From: Gavia stellata
Taxonomy: Eukaryota > Chordata > Aves > Gaviiformes > Gaviidae
Assembly (NCBI RefSeq): GCF_030936135.1
Contig: NC_082595.1
Span: 75,984,135-76,048,134, forward strand
DNA: 64,000 nt
Reading direction: 5' to 3'
The notes beneath the pieces were generated by a model. The model was given only the letters and a program-made list of their open reading frames with translations, searched no databases and was not told the DNA's origin. The position numbers and the translations under genes were made by a program. Of the stretch, positions 27,901 through 38,500 are shown piece after piece. Position 1 is the stretch's first letter, and each line of letters opens with the position of its first letter.

Positions 27901-28979
27901 CCAGGGGCTGACATAGCTCCTCTTCCTTTTCCCAGTGCAGGTGATCCCTACTCCCAAACACCTGTTGGTTTCCAAGCTCCAGGCACAGTGGCTCTGCTTG
28001 CGGTGGAGTAACTAGTGATGGCCAGTGTGCCTCTCCCGTCAATAGGGCTGGGATCGCAGCAGCCCAGGGCTGGACCGCTGACTCAGCCAGGAGGAGGAGT
28101 GCCAGCTGTGCTTACCAAGACCAAGTGACAACGAGTGACACAGGTGCTGGTGCACTGGGGGAGGGAGAGGTAGATACCATCTAATCTGCTGTCTGCCAGG
28201 AGGAAAGCTCGCAACTCGGGTGGAGCAGCTCCCCTCCTGTCCCTCAGTGGGGAAACCGATCCTGAGGGTGTCATGCAGCCATCCACACTACACAGATCGT
28301 GGGAGAGGGAGGGTGAGAGACAAGCTGGCAGGGGTAGATAAGAGGCAAAGGGTGTGAGGAGCACCTGGTGCGCCCACACCAGGCAGAGGGTTTGTTGGGG
28401 TTGAAACGTAGGGTGCAGAACGGATGAACCGGGACTGCATCGGCAGTCCTGCCGGCCTTTGCCACAGAGGCTCCTCTTCTCCTGCAGCCCCAGCAATGGT
28501 CCAGGCAGGCGAACCTCTCTGCGCCATGAACTATAAAGGCTGTGGTTCAAGAGATGGAGCGGGGAGCGTGCGCATTCGAAAGGCACCTCCGTGGCGGCTA
28601 GAGGAGGCTGGGCAAGTTGCTGGTCAGGGAAGTGCCACCAACTGCTGCCAGTGGGGCAGGGAGATGGCAAGATCCCATTGCGATTGCGGGTTTTATCAGT
28701 GCTGGGAGGGGAAGGCATTTTAGCGGAGGCTTCTCAGTGTGGTCAGCTGAAAAGCCAACACCTCAGTATGCACAGCTTGAGGTAAAGTGAGTGCCGCTCA
28801 CGCAGGTGCCTCGGCCTGCCTGTCAAGGGGGAGCGAGAGGGGAAGGAGAGAAGAAGAAAAATCCAAACTGCTAAAAAGAGAAAAGGAAGAAAGGAAATAA
28901 AAGTTGACTGAAATATTTATTCCCCCGTCTGGTAGAAACATACCTATTTAAAAAAAAAAGGCGAATCAAGATAATTTTC
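21931..28979. other. Intergenic upstream flank of ELOVL4
   Basis: AT-rich to about 26.4 kb, then increasingly mixed, with a GC-rich shoulder from about 27.8 kb toward the CpG island. No exon structure was recognised. Open frames of 140-211 codons on the minus strand (26338-26760, 28083-28718) lie in GC-rich patches, overlap other open frames and match no family that I know. Proximal enhancers of ELOVL4 would be expected here but cannot be read from motifs alone. Confidence 0.55.
26440..26720. other. Isolated GC-rich islet upstream of ELOVL4
   Basis: A block of about 280 bases, clearly richer in G+C than both flanks, with several frames open simultaneously, which GC-richness alone produces. 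It contains CACGTG at 26625-26630. It could be a small regulatory element or an unrecognised repeat. There is no direct evidence for either. Confidence 0.3.
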
Positions 28980-29083
28980 CGCCCAGTGAGGGAGGCGAGC
29001 GGTCCCCAACGGAAAGCCAGCAGCCGCCCTGCACCTGCTCCCGCCGCGCTCCCCTCAGTCGGGAGGCGTTTGGGCGCCCCCAG

Positions 29084-29094
29084 TGCGCCTGCGC
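29084..29094 (+). promoter_or_regulatory. NRF1-like GC palindrome
   Basis: TGCGCCTGCGC is one base away from the NRF1 consensus core (GCGCATGCGC). It lies in the CpG island about 350 bases upstream of the ATG. NRF1-type sites are common in CpG-island promoters. Assignment is by motif only. Confidence 0.3.
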
Positions 29095-29152
29095 GGCCGG
29101 GCCGGGGAGCCACGCAGCCGGCGGGCAGCTGCCGGCGGGCAGCGGGCCGGTG

Positions 29153-29162
29153 GTCACGTGAC
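29153..29162. promoter_or_regulatory. Palindromic E-box / CLEAR-type element
   Basis: GTCACGTGAC is a perfect 10-bp palindrome around CACGTG. It equals the CLEAR consensus bound by TFEB/TFE3/MITF and is also a strong USF-type E-box. It lies in the CpG island 277 bases upstream of the ATG. Binding in vivo is an inference. Confidence 0.5.
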
Positions 29163-29438
29163 GCGCGCGCACCGCACCGCGCGTTGCGGACGGTGCTGCG
29201 GAGCCGCGGACGCCGCGCCGCCCGCCTCCGCCTCCTCGCCCTCCTCCCTGCCCGCGGGGCACGGGAGCCGGTGACGGGAGCGAGGCGGAGTCTAGAGGGA
29301 AGCTACCGAGAGATAGAGATTTAAATCACATCCCCGGCTGTAGAAGGGCAGCAGCAGCAGCAGCCCCGGTGCAGAGGCACGGACGCACGCGCTGAGACAG
29401 GTCTGCCGGCTCCGCCGCCGCTGCTGCTGCTGCTCACC

Positions 29439-29538
29439 ATGGGTGCCGCTGCTGCCGAGCCCCCCAGCGCCATGGGCCTGGTGTCCAGCATGGTGAACGA
29501 CACCCTCGAGTTCTACCGCTGGACCTGGAGCATCCGAG
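29439..29538 (+). CDS. ELOVL4: ELOVL4 coding exon 1
   Basis: Encodes residues 1-33 and the first base of codon 34. The start [13 protein letters not shown] is alanine-rich and lineage-variable. The following [14 protein letters not shown] is strongly conserved in ELOVL4 and contains the N-glycosylation sequon at Asn20. The donor is CGAG|GTAATG (phase 1). The start at 29439 was chosen because it is the first ATG in the CpG island, has the best context and gives the family length. An in-frame second ATG at 29472 (Met12) also has a good context. Confidence 0.96.
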
Positions 29539-32500
29539 GTAATGCGCCAGGGCGGCCCCCGGCACCGCCATCGCCGTGCCCGGCGCCCCCCGCCCGCTGT
29601 CACTGAGGCGCAGCGGTTCAAAATGGCTCCGTCTCCCGGGAGACGCGGCGCGCGCCGCGGGGGCTGAGGCGGCGGGCGGGCCTGGGCCTGGGTCCCCGGG
29701 CCCGGGACCGCGGCGGGGGGCCAGGCCCCTCCGCACCTGCTCCTCCTCCTCGTCCTTCTGGGTGTGCTTGGGTGCTTTGTTTGTTTATCTCTCTTAATCC
29801 CGTGTAACGGCCCGGGGTGCGCGGGGCATCTCTTCGTGGCAAGGTGAGGGTGTCCCCCGGGCGCCTGCGGGCCGGACGTAGCAAAAGCTGCTTCCCAGAG
29901 CCGTTGCTCTCCTCGTTCCCTCTCGCCGCAGCATGCTGTGGGGTGGTCATACGGGCATCGGATGTCTGAGGTAAGCAAGGCCCTCCGGTAATTCGTGCCG
30001 GAGCTCAGGTGGCCTTTGGCTTCTGCGGCAGGTGGGAGTCCTGTGACAGCATCGCGTGGAGTTCAGCAAACGAAATGAGGAAATGATTGTTACTGTCAAC
30101 GTGGAAGCTTTTTGTTTTATATTAAGTGCATTTGGGTTGGTTCTGCTGTTTTCCATTTTCAATATGCTACGTTTTTGTATTGGCACCCCATGACTGCAAT
30201 GTGGCAGATGCTGAAGGAAGAGAAAATGTCTTGGAATATGGAGAAATGTGACAAGTAGCTTTCAGTGCTGGGACAGCAAATGAGATGGTAACTTGCTGCA
30301 ATGAGTGGTAGCTCTGGAAGTATTGGTCAGCATGAATGGCTCTCTCTTGTTGGTCAAATGAAATGAGCAGGGTAGAGTTGCAGTTTTCATAGTTGCTATT
30401 GTGAATAGCCTTGGGCAGTTGGCAGAAGAATCACTTCTCTGGATGTTTTCTTCTTTTTTTTTTTTTTTTTTTTTAGTTGTCCACACAACGATGGCTCTTT
30501 TGATTTAAACCTAGAAATACATGGAGCAAAACTCTGGAGTGAATGCAACTATGGAAGTATTTTGTGGCAGTATGATAAGTGAGAATGTGGTGCCTTCATT
30601 ACAGATGGGAAGCTCACTACTGCATCAGCAGTCTTTTCTTTTCCGCCCCCCTCTCTTCTGCCATCTGTCAGATAATAAATTAATCTTACCCTATAGATGG
30701 AGGGAGCTTACTTTTTTTTCCACAGTTTGCCTTCCCAGTCTATCTTCTGGTTTTTGCCATATTTTAAAAATTAGGCCTGCATGCATATTTTTTCTTCTGT
30801 ATTTAAAACCTGCCAGAGTATGAGATCAAATTACAATGCAGTGCTGCTGCAAGCATTTTTATCTACCAGTGTTTGCTCTCTTTCTCTGCCTCTTGCAACG
30901 AACAATTGTTCATAGGCTGCCAGGTAATGCATGAAAGAGATGCTATTCTAGCCAATCAATAGCATTTTCAGATGGATATAAAAATGGATGTGGGTACAAA
31001 GTTGATATCCTTATGGATTACTTGATTTGTTTGGAAAAATATTTCAAGTTCTGATACATCCCTGAACTTCAAACATGTTATTTAAGTCTATAGATGGATC
31101 ACATTTGTTTATAAGCAAAAATGATTGGGGGGAGGGGAAGAGGGATGAAAAGGGAAGTTTATGTAACGAATGTAAAGATAAGTAACTTACTTTAATGTTA
31201 CATGTAAGGCAAACTTCTATGTCTTCCTCCTTCTGCTTTGGAGAATCTTAGGCGGTAGTAGGATGACATAGTGATGGCATCTAAAACATGCTTAAGTCTT
31301 TTACTAATTTACTAATGCAAATTTTAAATTATTGCTGTAAGTTCAGTAATGTGGGTGGAGAGTTTCTTGTTTAGATTCTCGATTTCAACAACTCCCTGCA
31401 AGTACAGTTTTGGACAGAGCCTAAGTCACATCAAAAGCATGTTACTGTTCTTATTTATACCCAGTAGTAGGTAAAACAAGGTCCTCCTGTAGTTTTTACA
31501 GTCAGGTATGGATATGTGAAACATGGAACATAACACAATGTAGTTACAATGTAGCTCTGGATAAGAAAGTGTCATTTATGAGGCAACGCTGCATAGCTAT
31601 TTAAGGAAATCATATCTTAATGTCCTAAATTCTGCTTTAATACCTGCTCAGTTTGCTTCTTTTCTGCATGTGTCCTCATTCAGAAAAAAAAAAAAATAGT
31701 GTCCATTTGCTGTCTCTGAGTGAATATACATTAAAATCAGTTCAGCACTGTTGTGTGAATTCATGCAATTCACCTTTATGTCAAGAACTATGGCAGTGAA
31801 GTTGCTCAACAGAAAACACAAATTATGGCATGCAAGACCATTGCCTAATGTTCAATATCATTAAATAAAAAACTATACCACGCAGCAAAGTTGCTCAACA
31901 AATGATGCCATGCAATAGCATTACACAATAAATCATACTGAAACACTACTACACAGCAAAATTACACAATAAAATATGAAGAAATTTTATTCCCACTACT
32001 ACTCCTACACAAAAACTTCTCATTCATATAAAACCAAATTTGCTTATTCTCTCCAGAGTTTGCTTCCATTTTTTATTGGACACCCAAGTCTGTCTTTAGC
32101 CCTGTTCTTAGTATTCAGTGGGATTGTCCTGTCAGCAGGTGTTTTCTAATGCTGCCCCAGACTCCTCTGATGAAACTTGTGTAGAACTGTGCCAGAATGT
32201 CCCACAGAGTCCTGGGCCGCTTTATTTTTGCGCTGTAAAGATTTGGTGTTTTTCCTTCCCTGCTTTGTGCTATTTAAAAAGCAACCGACCTTTTCAGAGA
32301 CCAAAAAGAACCCCAAAAGACCGAGTATATGATGAGCCTAATTGGATTTTTTTTTCAATGATGTCACAATTTTTTTTAGCATTAAGAATGCTATCTAAAG
32401 CTAGTTTGTTTGTGGGTTTTGTTTGTTTTTTGGTTTGTGTTTTTTAAACTTGCATTTGGGAATAATAGCAGTATTCTGTGACTTTTTCCCCATATATAGT

Positions 32501-35500
32501 ATCAAATACATTTTCAGCCTTAGCTTAATATGTTTTTCCTTGTAAATCTGTTGAAATACTTTTGTTCTTTCCGCTCCTTCCTTGACTATCTTTTTAGACC
32601 CCTTTCATAAAAGCTTAAAATCCACTGTAACCACATGTTCACCTGAAGAGGCTGAAGGAGATAATTTAGGAAGCTGTAAACCTCAAGGAGAGGTAGAAGG
32701 GACAAAAACATGGTCTTAGCAGTCATCAGGAGAGAAAAAAAAAAGTGGTCAGTGGAACAGTTACTATTGGGAAAGATGGTCTAGGAATTCCATGCCATTA
32801 TTTCTCTAAGGGCATGGGACTGGTAACATGTAGCAGGTAGGGCAGGGCTTCCTTCTTTCTCTCGGCTCGGGTAGCTGCTTGGGGTTAGATCTGCCAGGAA
32901 GGATTAAGGGTATGATTAGATGACTGAGCAAGTGACTTAAAGGGAGGTTCCAGGCTGAGTCCAGGGGAACTATTAAGATGAATAACTCAGGACACAGTCC
33001 AGGCAAGAAGAATGTGGAAATCTGAAAACATGGGTGAAGAGACCATTGGCAGTTGGGGAGGGGGAGTAGGAGACTGTGGCTTGAGCAGGAAGTTTCTGAA
33101 ACCCTATATCAAAAAGATTTATTTTAGAGGAACTAGTTAATTTGAACGTCTTGAGCTAAAGAACAGAAGGATTTACCCACTTTGGGTGAGAATGATTGTT
33201 CTTGGAGCTCAAAGTTAAAAGAAGGCAGGACCATCCCAGGCCACGTGGGACTGCTTTGGAACAGCAACTATTTACAGCTGTTGCGGTTAATAAGATTACA
33301 GACCTTTTCCATCAGGAGGAATGGAGAGAGGAAAAAGATGCAAACTTTCACTTTAGTGGTAGTCTTCTAAGTAGCATCTCGTTCAAGAGCAATATCCATC
33401 ATAGCATTTATCAGGTGGTTCAGAAGTGTAAGGCAATGAGGATGGGAAACTCAAGAAACTTTAGCAGCTGCTTGTCTTAAAAGTCATCAGGTGGAGCAGT
33501 GTCCATGGGAACTCAAATTGACGTAAAAACTTTTGCTAGGAAGATCTTGGGACTAAGTTACGAATGTTCAGGAAGTTCAGGTTCAGTTTCTTTTTCAGTC
33601 CAGGAAACAGAACTGGAAGGAAACGCAGTTTTTCTTATTATTCCCTCATTCTTTCCCCCATGCAGAAACCAAGTGTGGCCAAAGGATCCTGAATGTTTAT
33701 GCTTGAGGAAAGTTCATTGGGTTGGTTAGCAGCCTGAGCGCAAGTAGTACCTTGTTGTATTTAAGGATTTGTGCCAAAGCTGGAGGCAAGTAGAATCCCG
33801 ATGGAAGTTCTTCAGAGGGTGACGATGGGGAGAGAGAACAAAGGGCGAGACGAAGGTTCATGAAGCCTGTTTTGCAGAAGCAAAGCAGAATGTGTTCCTA
33901 AGCTTTCAGAGAGCTGGCTGAGCATCAGATTTGGTGATTTGGCACGATACTTGTCTTGCGGATACTATTTTCTTCTCAAGGGAACAGTTTTTTCGATCTG
34001 TGACCATGAATGTGTAAAACACAAGGATTAGACAGGAAGAAACACACCAGAAACTGGAGAAGCTAGTGTAATTGGGTTTGGCTGTCTTGTGGCGGAAACA
34101 CAAAGAAAAACCTGTGGCAAAAGCAGCACTTGGAGAAATTGATTACAGAAGTAAAGAATGTTAAAGGCCAGATTATGTGAGTCTATTGTCAAGCAAACTG
34201 AGCAATAGGAGCATCCCAGTTTCCTTGATGCATTTCATTAAGCACCACATTTAAGTGCCAGTGGAGGGAGGGACTTTATTAGTGAAGAAAAAACAGCTGC
34301 CAGTACTGAAGACGATTTTCTGGGTGTTTGAGGGAAATTCCACCCATGTTTCATCACCATGAGATTTTATCAGATTGCAGAACTCAAAAGACAGATAATC
34401 AGAACAAGCCAGATACCAAGCACCTTTGGAAATGGAAACGTCAATGAGAAAAGCACTTTACTGAAGTGGAAATGTCTGCTTAGAGATTTTTGGATCACCA
34501 AGCTTCAAGAACACAAGCCTGAGGGAGCAGCCTGAAGCAAAGCTGACGTATGATGCAGAGCTAAATTTTGAGTGGAAGACTTTTCGCTTTCCTAAAATGA
34601 AGGAGAAGGCGTTGTAGGTGATCACTTGCAACTCAGCTCCAGCAAAGAGATGAAACAGAAAAAAGTCTTCGAAGAGCACCAGCAAGAATGTGATACAAAC
34701 TTACATTAGAGCACTCATTGGCATATTCCAGAAGCAAAAGAAAATGTTGGGACAAAATGGCGAGAACATAACTGAACTTCTGAAAATTCCTTTTAAGGCT
34801 GTGTAGATAGCCTGTCTTGAAATCTCTGGAGGAAATAAGATGTTACGAATACACTTAAAGCAGATTCCATGGAAAAAGGTTGGGAAACTGTTTTATACAA
34901 AATTTAACCAAGCTGATGGCATGACCTTAGTACCTGCTGCAGAAGGCCAAATGACTGGATGTTTAAAATTGCAGCACACTGTAAATTACTGTTGTGGAGT
35001 TCTCCGCAGATCATATTTCTCAGCTAAGGCTGCATGCCATTAGTGAGGTGCAAATCAGCATGTGGTCCTGGAGCCACATACTGCAATGAAAGGTGAAGAA
35101 TTCTTGAGCAGCTGAAATATCTGTGCATGAAACAGATGCATTCATCCTGGGGACTGCACTGGTTACATAAATTGATTGAGCATAGTGGTTGAACTGTTGT
35201 TTGTAGGTAGCTGTCTCTAGATGGAGAAACTTGACTAGAAGTTGATCGTGGTAGTCATTTTGTATTTATTCTGTGCTCAGGGTGAAAAGGCATGTAGCAG
35301 GGCTATGGTTATAGCTATAGAAGACCAGAAGAGGTTGTATTCAAGGCAGCTATGCTGTACTGTCCTGTGCAACCAGGAAAGATTGTTAAAGGCCGTGTAA
35401 GAACAATTAGTAGAGGAAGGTGTAGGAAACATAGGTTGTAGTTCCCTTTAAGGTCTTGTAGATCAGGAGCCATGAGAAGTTGGTGAGGCAAGACTCTACT

Positions 35501-38500
35501 TTTTCCTTTGCCAGTCCAGAAGGGTTTTTAGAGTTAGTTGATTCACATGGAAAGGATTAAAGGAGCACTTAGATGAAAGGTGAATGAATGAAAAGCCTCC
35601 AAGTGGACATGGAGAGAACTCTGGGATGAAGAATTTGCTAGGATGCAAGACCCCGGGGCGGGGGGGGGAGGCTGTGGTGTGTAAAGAGTTTTTTGAGCTA
35701 AGGCAAATAGGCCTAAACATGACTGGCCTGAAAAACTAGAGCTAAATGAGAGTTCATTTAGCTAAAAAGAATTGGCCGTAAAAGCTGAAGCGCTCATTCT
35801 TTTTAATGAGTGTTGGTATGAGTGGAGTGTGCCTGGAGCACAGAAGTTGGGACAGTGTGCTTTTAAGGGCAGATCTGATCCATGAGGTAGGACTTCTCTG
35901 ACTAGTAAGCTGTTGTATGACAAGGCTTTGCTTTCTCAGGCTGTATTTGAAAACAAAGTTGAAGCTACCATTGCATTTCATAAGGAACTCTTGTGTGGGG
36001 GACTATCTGACTGACATCTCCTTTAGGAAGATGCAGGTGGTGGATACATAGTTTCTGGATCTTCTTTAGGTGGCAGGTGGGTACAACTGTGCTCAATTTT
36101 GTCAAGACTCAAGTGCTTCTGAGCGTATGGACTTCAAGGTCTTGTGGCGTTTTAAGGACACAAATGAAGGCAGCTGTGAACTTCAGGCCTGCGGAGACTT
36201 AGGTGTCAGCTCTGTGGGGATTTTCAGGACTGCACCCTAGACTGTACGTAAAGCAGTAAGTAGCTCCAAGGCAAGCCTAGAGGTGAATTGAGTGCAACGT
36301 GTTTTGTATTAACTCCCATTGTGTGTGCTTGGATCTCAAGATAAACATGAGCTAGTTTACCTTTCTCTTCTGGAAGGTGAGGGGAAATAAATACCTCAAT
36401 TTGGCTTGCATTCGATGGAAGATAATAGCACGCCTGTGGGCATTAACTGCTCTTGGTTGTCAGGTTAACTCAGTTATGTGCCTGCAAATCAACTCCTTTC
36501 TTTATGTATTTGAATAATTTCAGTGGTTTGATCCTTAACTCCTGCCCTGGAGTGTTCTCTCTCTCCGTGGCATTGTGTCTGCTTGTACCATGAGATTCTT
36601 CCCTAGTTTCACTCCATCCATCCACCTTCCACACGTACTCCTCTGTTTCGGCATAATCGTGGACTCTTGACTATTTGGTTTGTTTCCATCATATTTTCCT
36701 CTTCCTCTTACCGCTTTCTGCAGTATCTCAAAAGTGTCTTCTAGCTCTTGTATACATTATGCTTCTGTTTGCATGCTTGACCATGGTGTTTTTCTGTTAT
36801 TTTTTTCTTTTTTTATCTGCTTATAGATATCATCTCCTTGTTTCCCTCTCCCAGTTAGAGCAAGTATGAAAGATTGTTTTATTGCTTTCTGAATGCTCAC
36901 AGAATGTTGCTGGAACAAGGGAATTTATAAGCCATGTCTTTCACTTTCTCTGTTGAGCCAGTAAAACTTATCTCTCTAGACAAGATTTTATGTCCTTCTA
37001 TTCCTAGAGCATCATTGTAACATCTTGTTTTTAAATGGTTTAAGATATTCTAAAGGGGGAAAAAAAAAGTAGGAAATACAGGTGCTAAATTGAATAGCTG
37101 GGCTGTAAATAGAAGACTTCATAACCATATTTTCTCAGTTTGCATTTAATATTTAGTGATTTACCAGGACCAGATGTGCCCAATAAAAATACTTACACAT
37201 AGATTACCCCAAAATGCTTTCATATTTAGGTCAGATTTTCTTCTACTCTGTCTAATCTCAGTTTCAGTGATCTGTGAATTTTTGATCAACAGTGAGAAAC
37301 TGTATTGCAGAAGCCATTAGAGAAACAGATTTGGGGGCCATATGTTACCATGAAAGGTAACATGACTGTAGAAGTGAAGAGACTTAGTTGTAGCAGTCAT
37401 TTGGGTATGGCATTATCTAGCTGTCAGACTGATGATTTTGCTGTTGTATACTCAGTGAGTGCAAGATTCAGACACTGATCATTCTTCTGGTCATCTTTGA
37501 GTATAAGAACATTTTCTCATTAAGTTCACATTTTAAAAATCAACGTTTTGAAATTAGACACTCTTTTGGGCGTGTGGGGTTTTTTTCCCCCTAGATTTGT
37601 CATTTTTGCTGATACTGAAGGCATGTGGAGAAAATAAGTTCTAAATGTTTTGCAGTGTTGTTTTTCTTTGGAGGGTTTGACTGATGTACTTGTTAGGCTA
37701 ACAGAAGACCTAATATACCTCAAAAATGTAAATTTTACTTCTGCCCCTGAACTTTGAATATATTTCAGTAACTCCTTTTGTAGTTTTTACTCAAAACAGA
37801 ATTCCCACCTCATTCATCCTTCTATAAAACCAAATTGATGACCAGCATCCTTATGCTGATGCAAACAGAAAAAACAGGTAGTTTATCGGAGAGATTTCTG
37901 TTCAGCTCCTTGCAAATGTTCTCCCATAGCTTTCTGGTATTATTTTTAGGTAGATTTCACTTGCCGTTGCTGGTTTTCATACATGTTCAATCACTGCATC
38001 TAGGAGTCTCTAAATGTTCATCTGCAACCCCAAATCACTCTGTGTTATGAGAGCAGCAACATAAATTGTTTACATTTGCTGTGTAGTTAAGCATCGGTAT
38101 CCTTCTGCTGTGTTAGCACATTAGCAAGACACATACCAGTGCCGAACCTAATGTCCCGTGTATGCTGAGTATGTAACACGTCTCTCTACAGTGGATAAGG
38201 CCTTGCAGAGTTATTATTAAACTGTTATTAATAATCCTTCACATTTTTCAAGGAAGTTAGCTTCTAACTGAGGGAATCCAATAAAAAAAAAATCTGTCTA
38301 TGGAGCAGATTTATTCTATGATCATTCCCTTTGGCATTATAAAACCCTGAATCATACTAGATGGGCCAATAGTCTAATCTGTTATTGCAACATTGAATGT
38401 GCATAAATCCTGTGTTTGTATTACTGCTTACTGATACCCCTAGAACTATTTTCATAGTACCAAAACCCACCACTTTGCATGAAGTAATGACATCTCCAGT

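Larger units (their letters stand above)
28980..29900 (+). promoter_or_regulatory. CpG island promoter of ELOVL4
   Basis: G+C and CpG density rise abruptly at about 28980 and fall after about 29900. CpG-rich strings such as 'cacgtgacgcgcgcgc' (29155 onward) are frequent, whereas the flanks are CpG-poor. Coding exon 1 sits in the middle. No TATA box is placed convincingly upstream of the ATG, as expected for a dispersed-initiation CpG promoter. There is no ATG between 28981 and the start codon at 29439, so a transcript starting anywhere in the island would use that ATG first. The exact start site cannot be read from sequence. Confidence 0.9.

Noticed and set aside
28083..28718. 211-codon open frame on the minus strand just upstream of the CpG island
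   Set aside because: GC-rich, low-complexity composition, overlapped by other open frames in several phases, with no recognisable domain or splice partner. A divergent transcript is possible but unsupported.
1..29000. A second gene (such as the neighbouring TTK known near ELOVL4 in mammals) in the upstream flank
   Set aside because: I found no exon-like segment with conserved kinase or other coding motifs. In human the distance to TTK exceeds the flank available here.
29472..29474. Second in-frame ATG (Met12) as the ELOVL4 start
   Set aside because: The upstream ATG at 29439 is the first in the island, has an accATGg context and gives the 314-residue family length. Leaky initiation at Met12 remains possible.
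29292..29978. 228-codon open frame on the minus strand across ELOVL4 exon 1
   Set aside because: It lies antisense to exon 1 in the CpG island, where stop codons are rare because of high G+C. The Pro/Arg/Ala-rich product matches no family that I know.
33182..34685. Possible pseudogene exons in intron 1 (open frames of 60-95 codons)
   Set aside because: None resembles a known protein, the frames are not collinear, and no poly(A) or splice remnants flank them.
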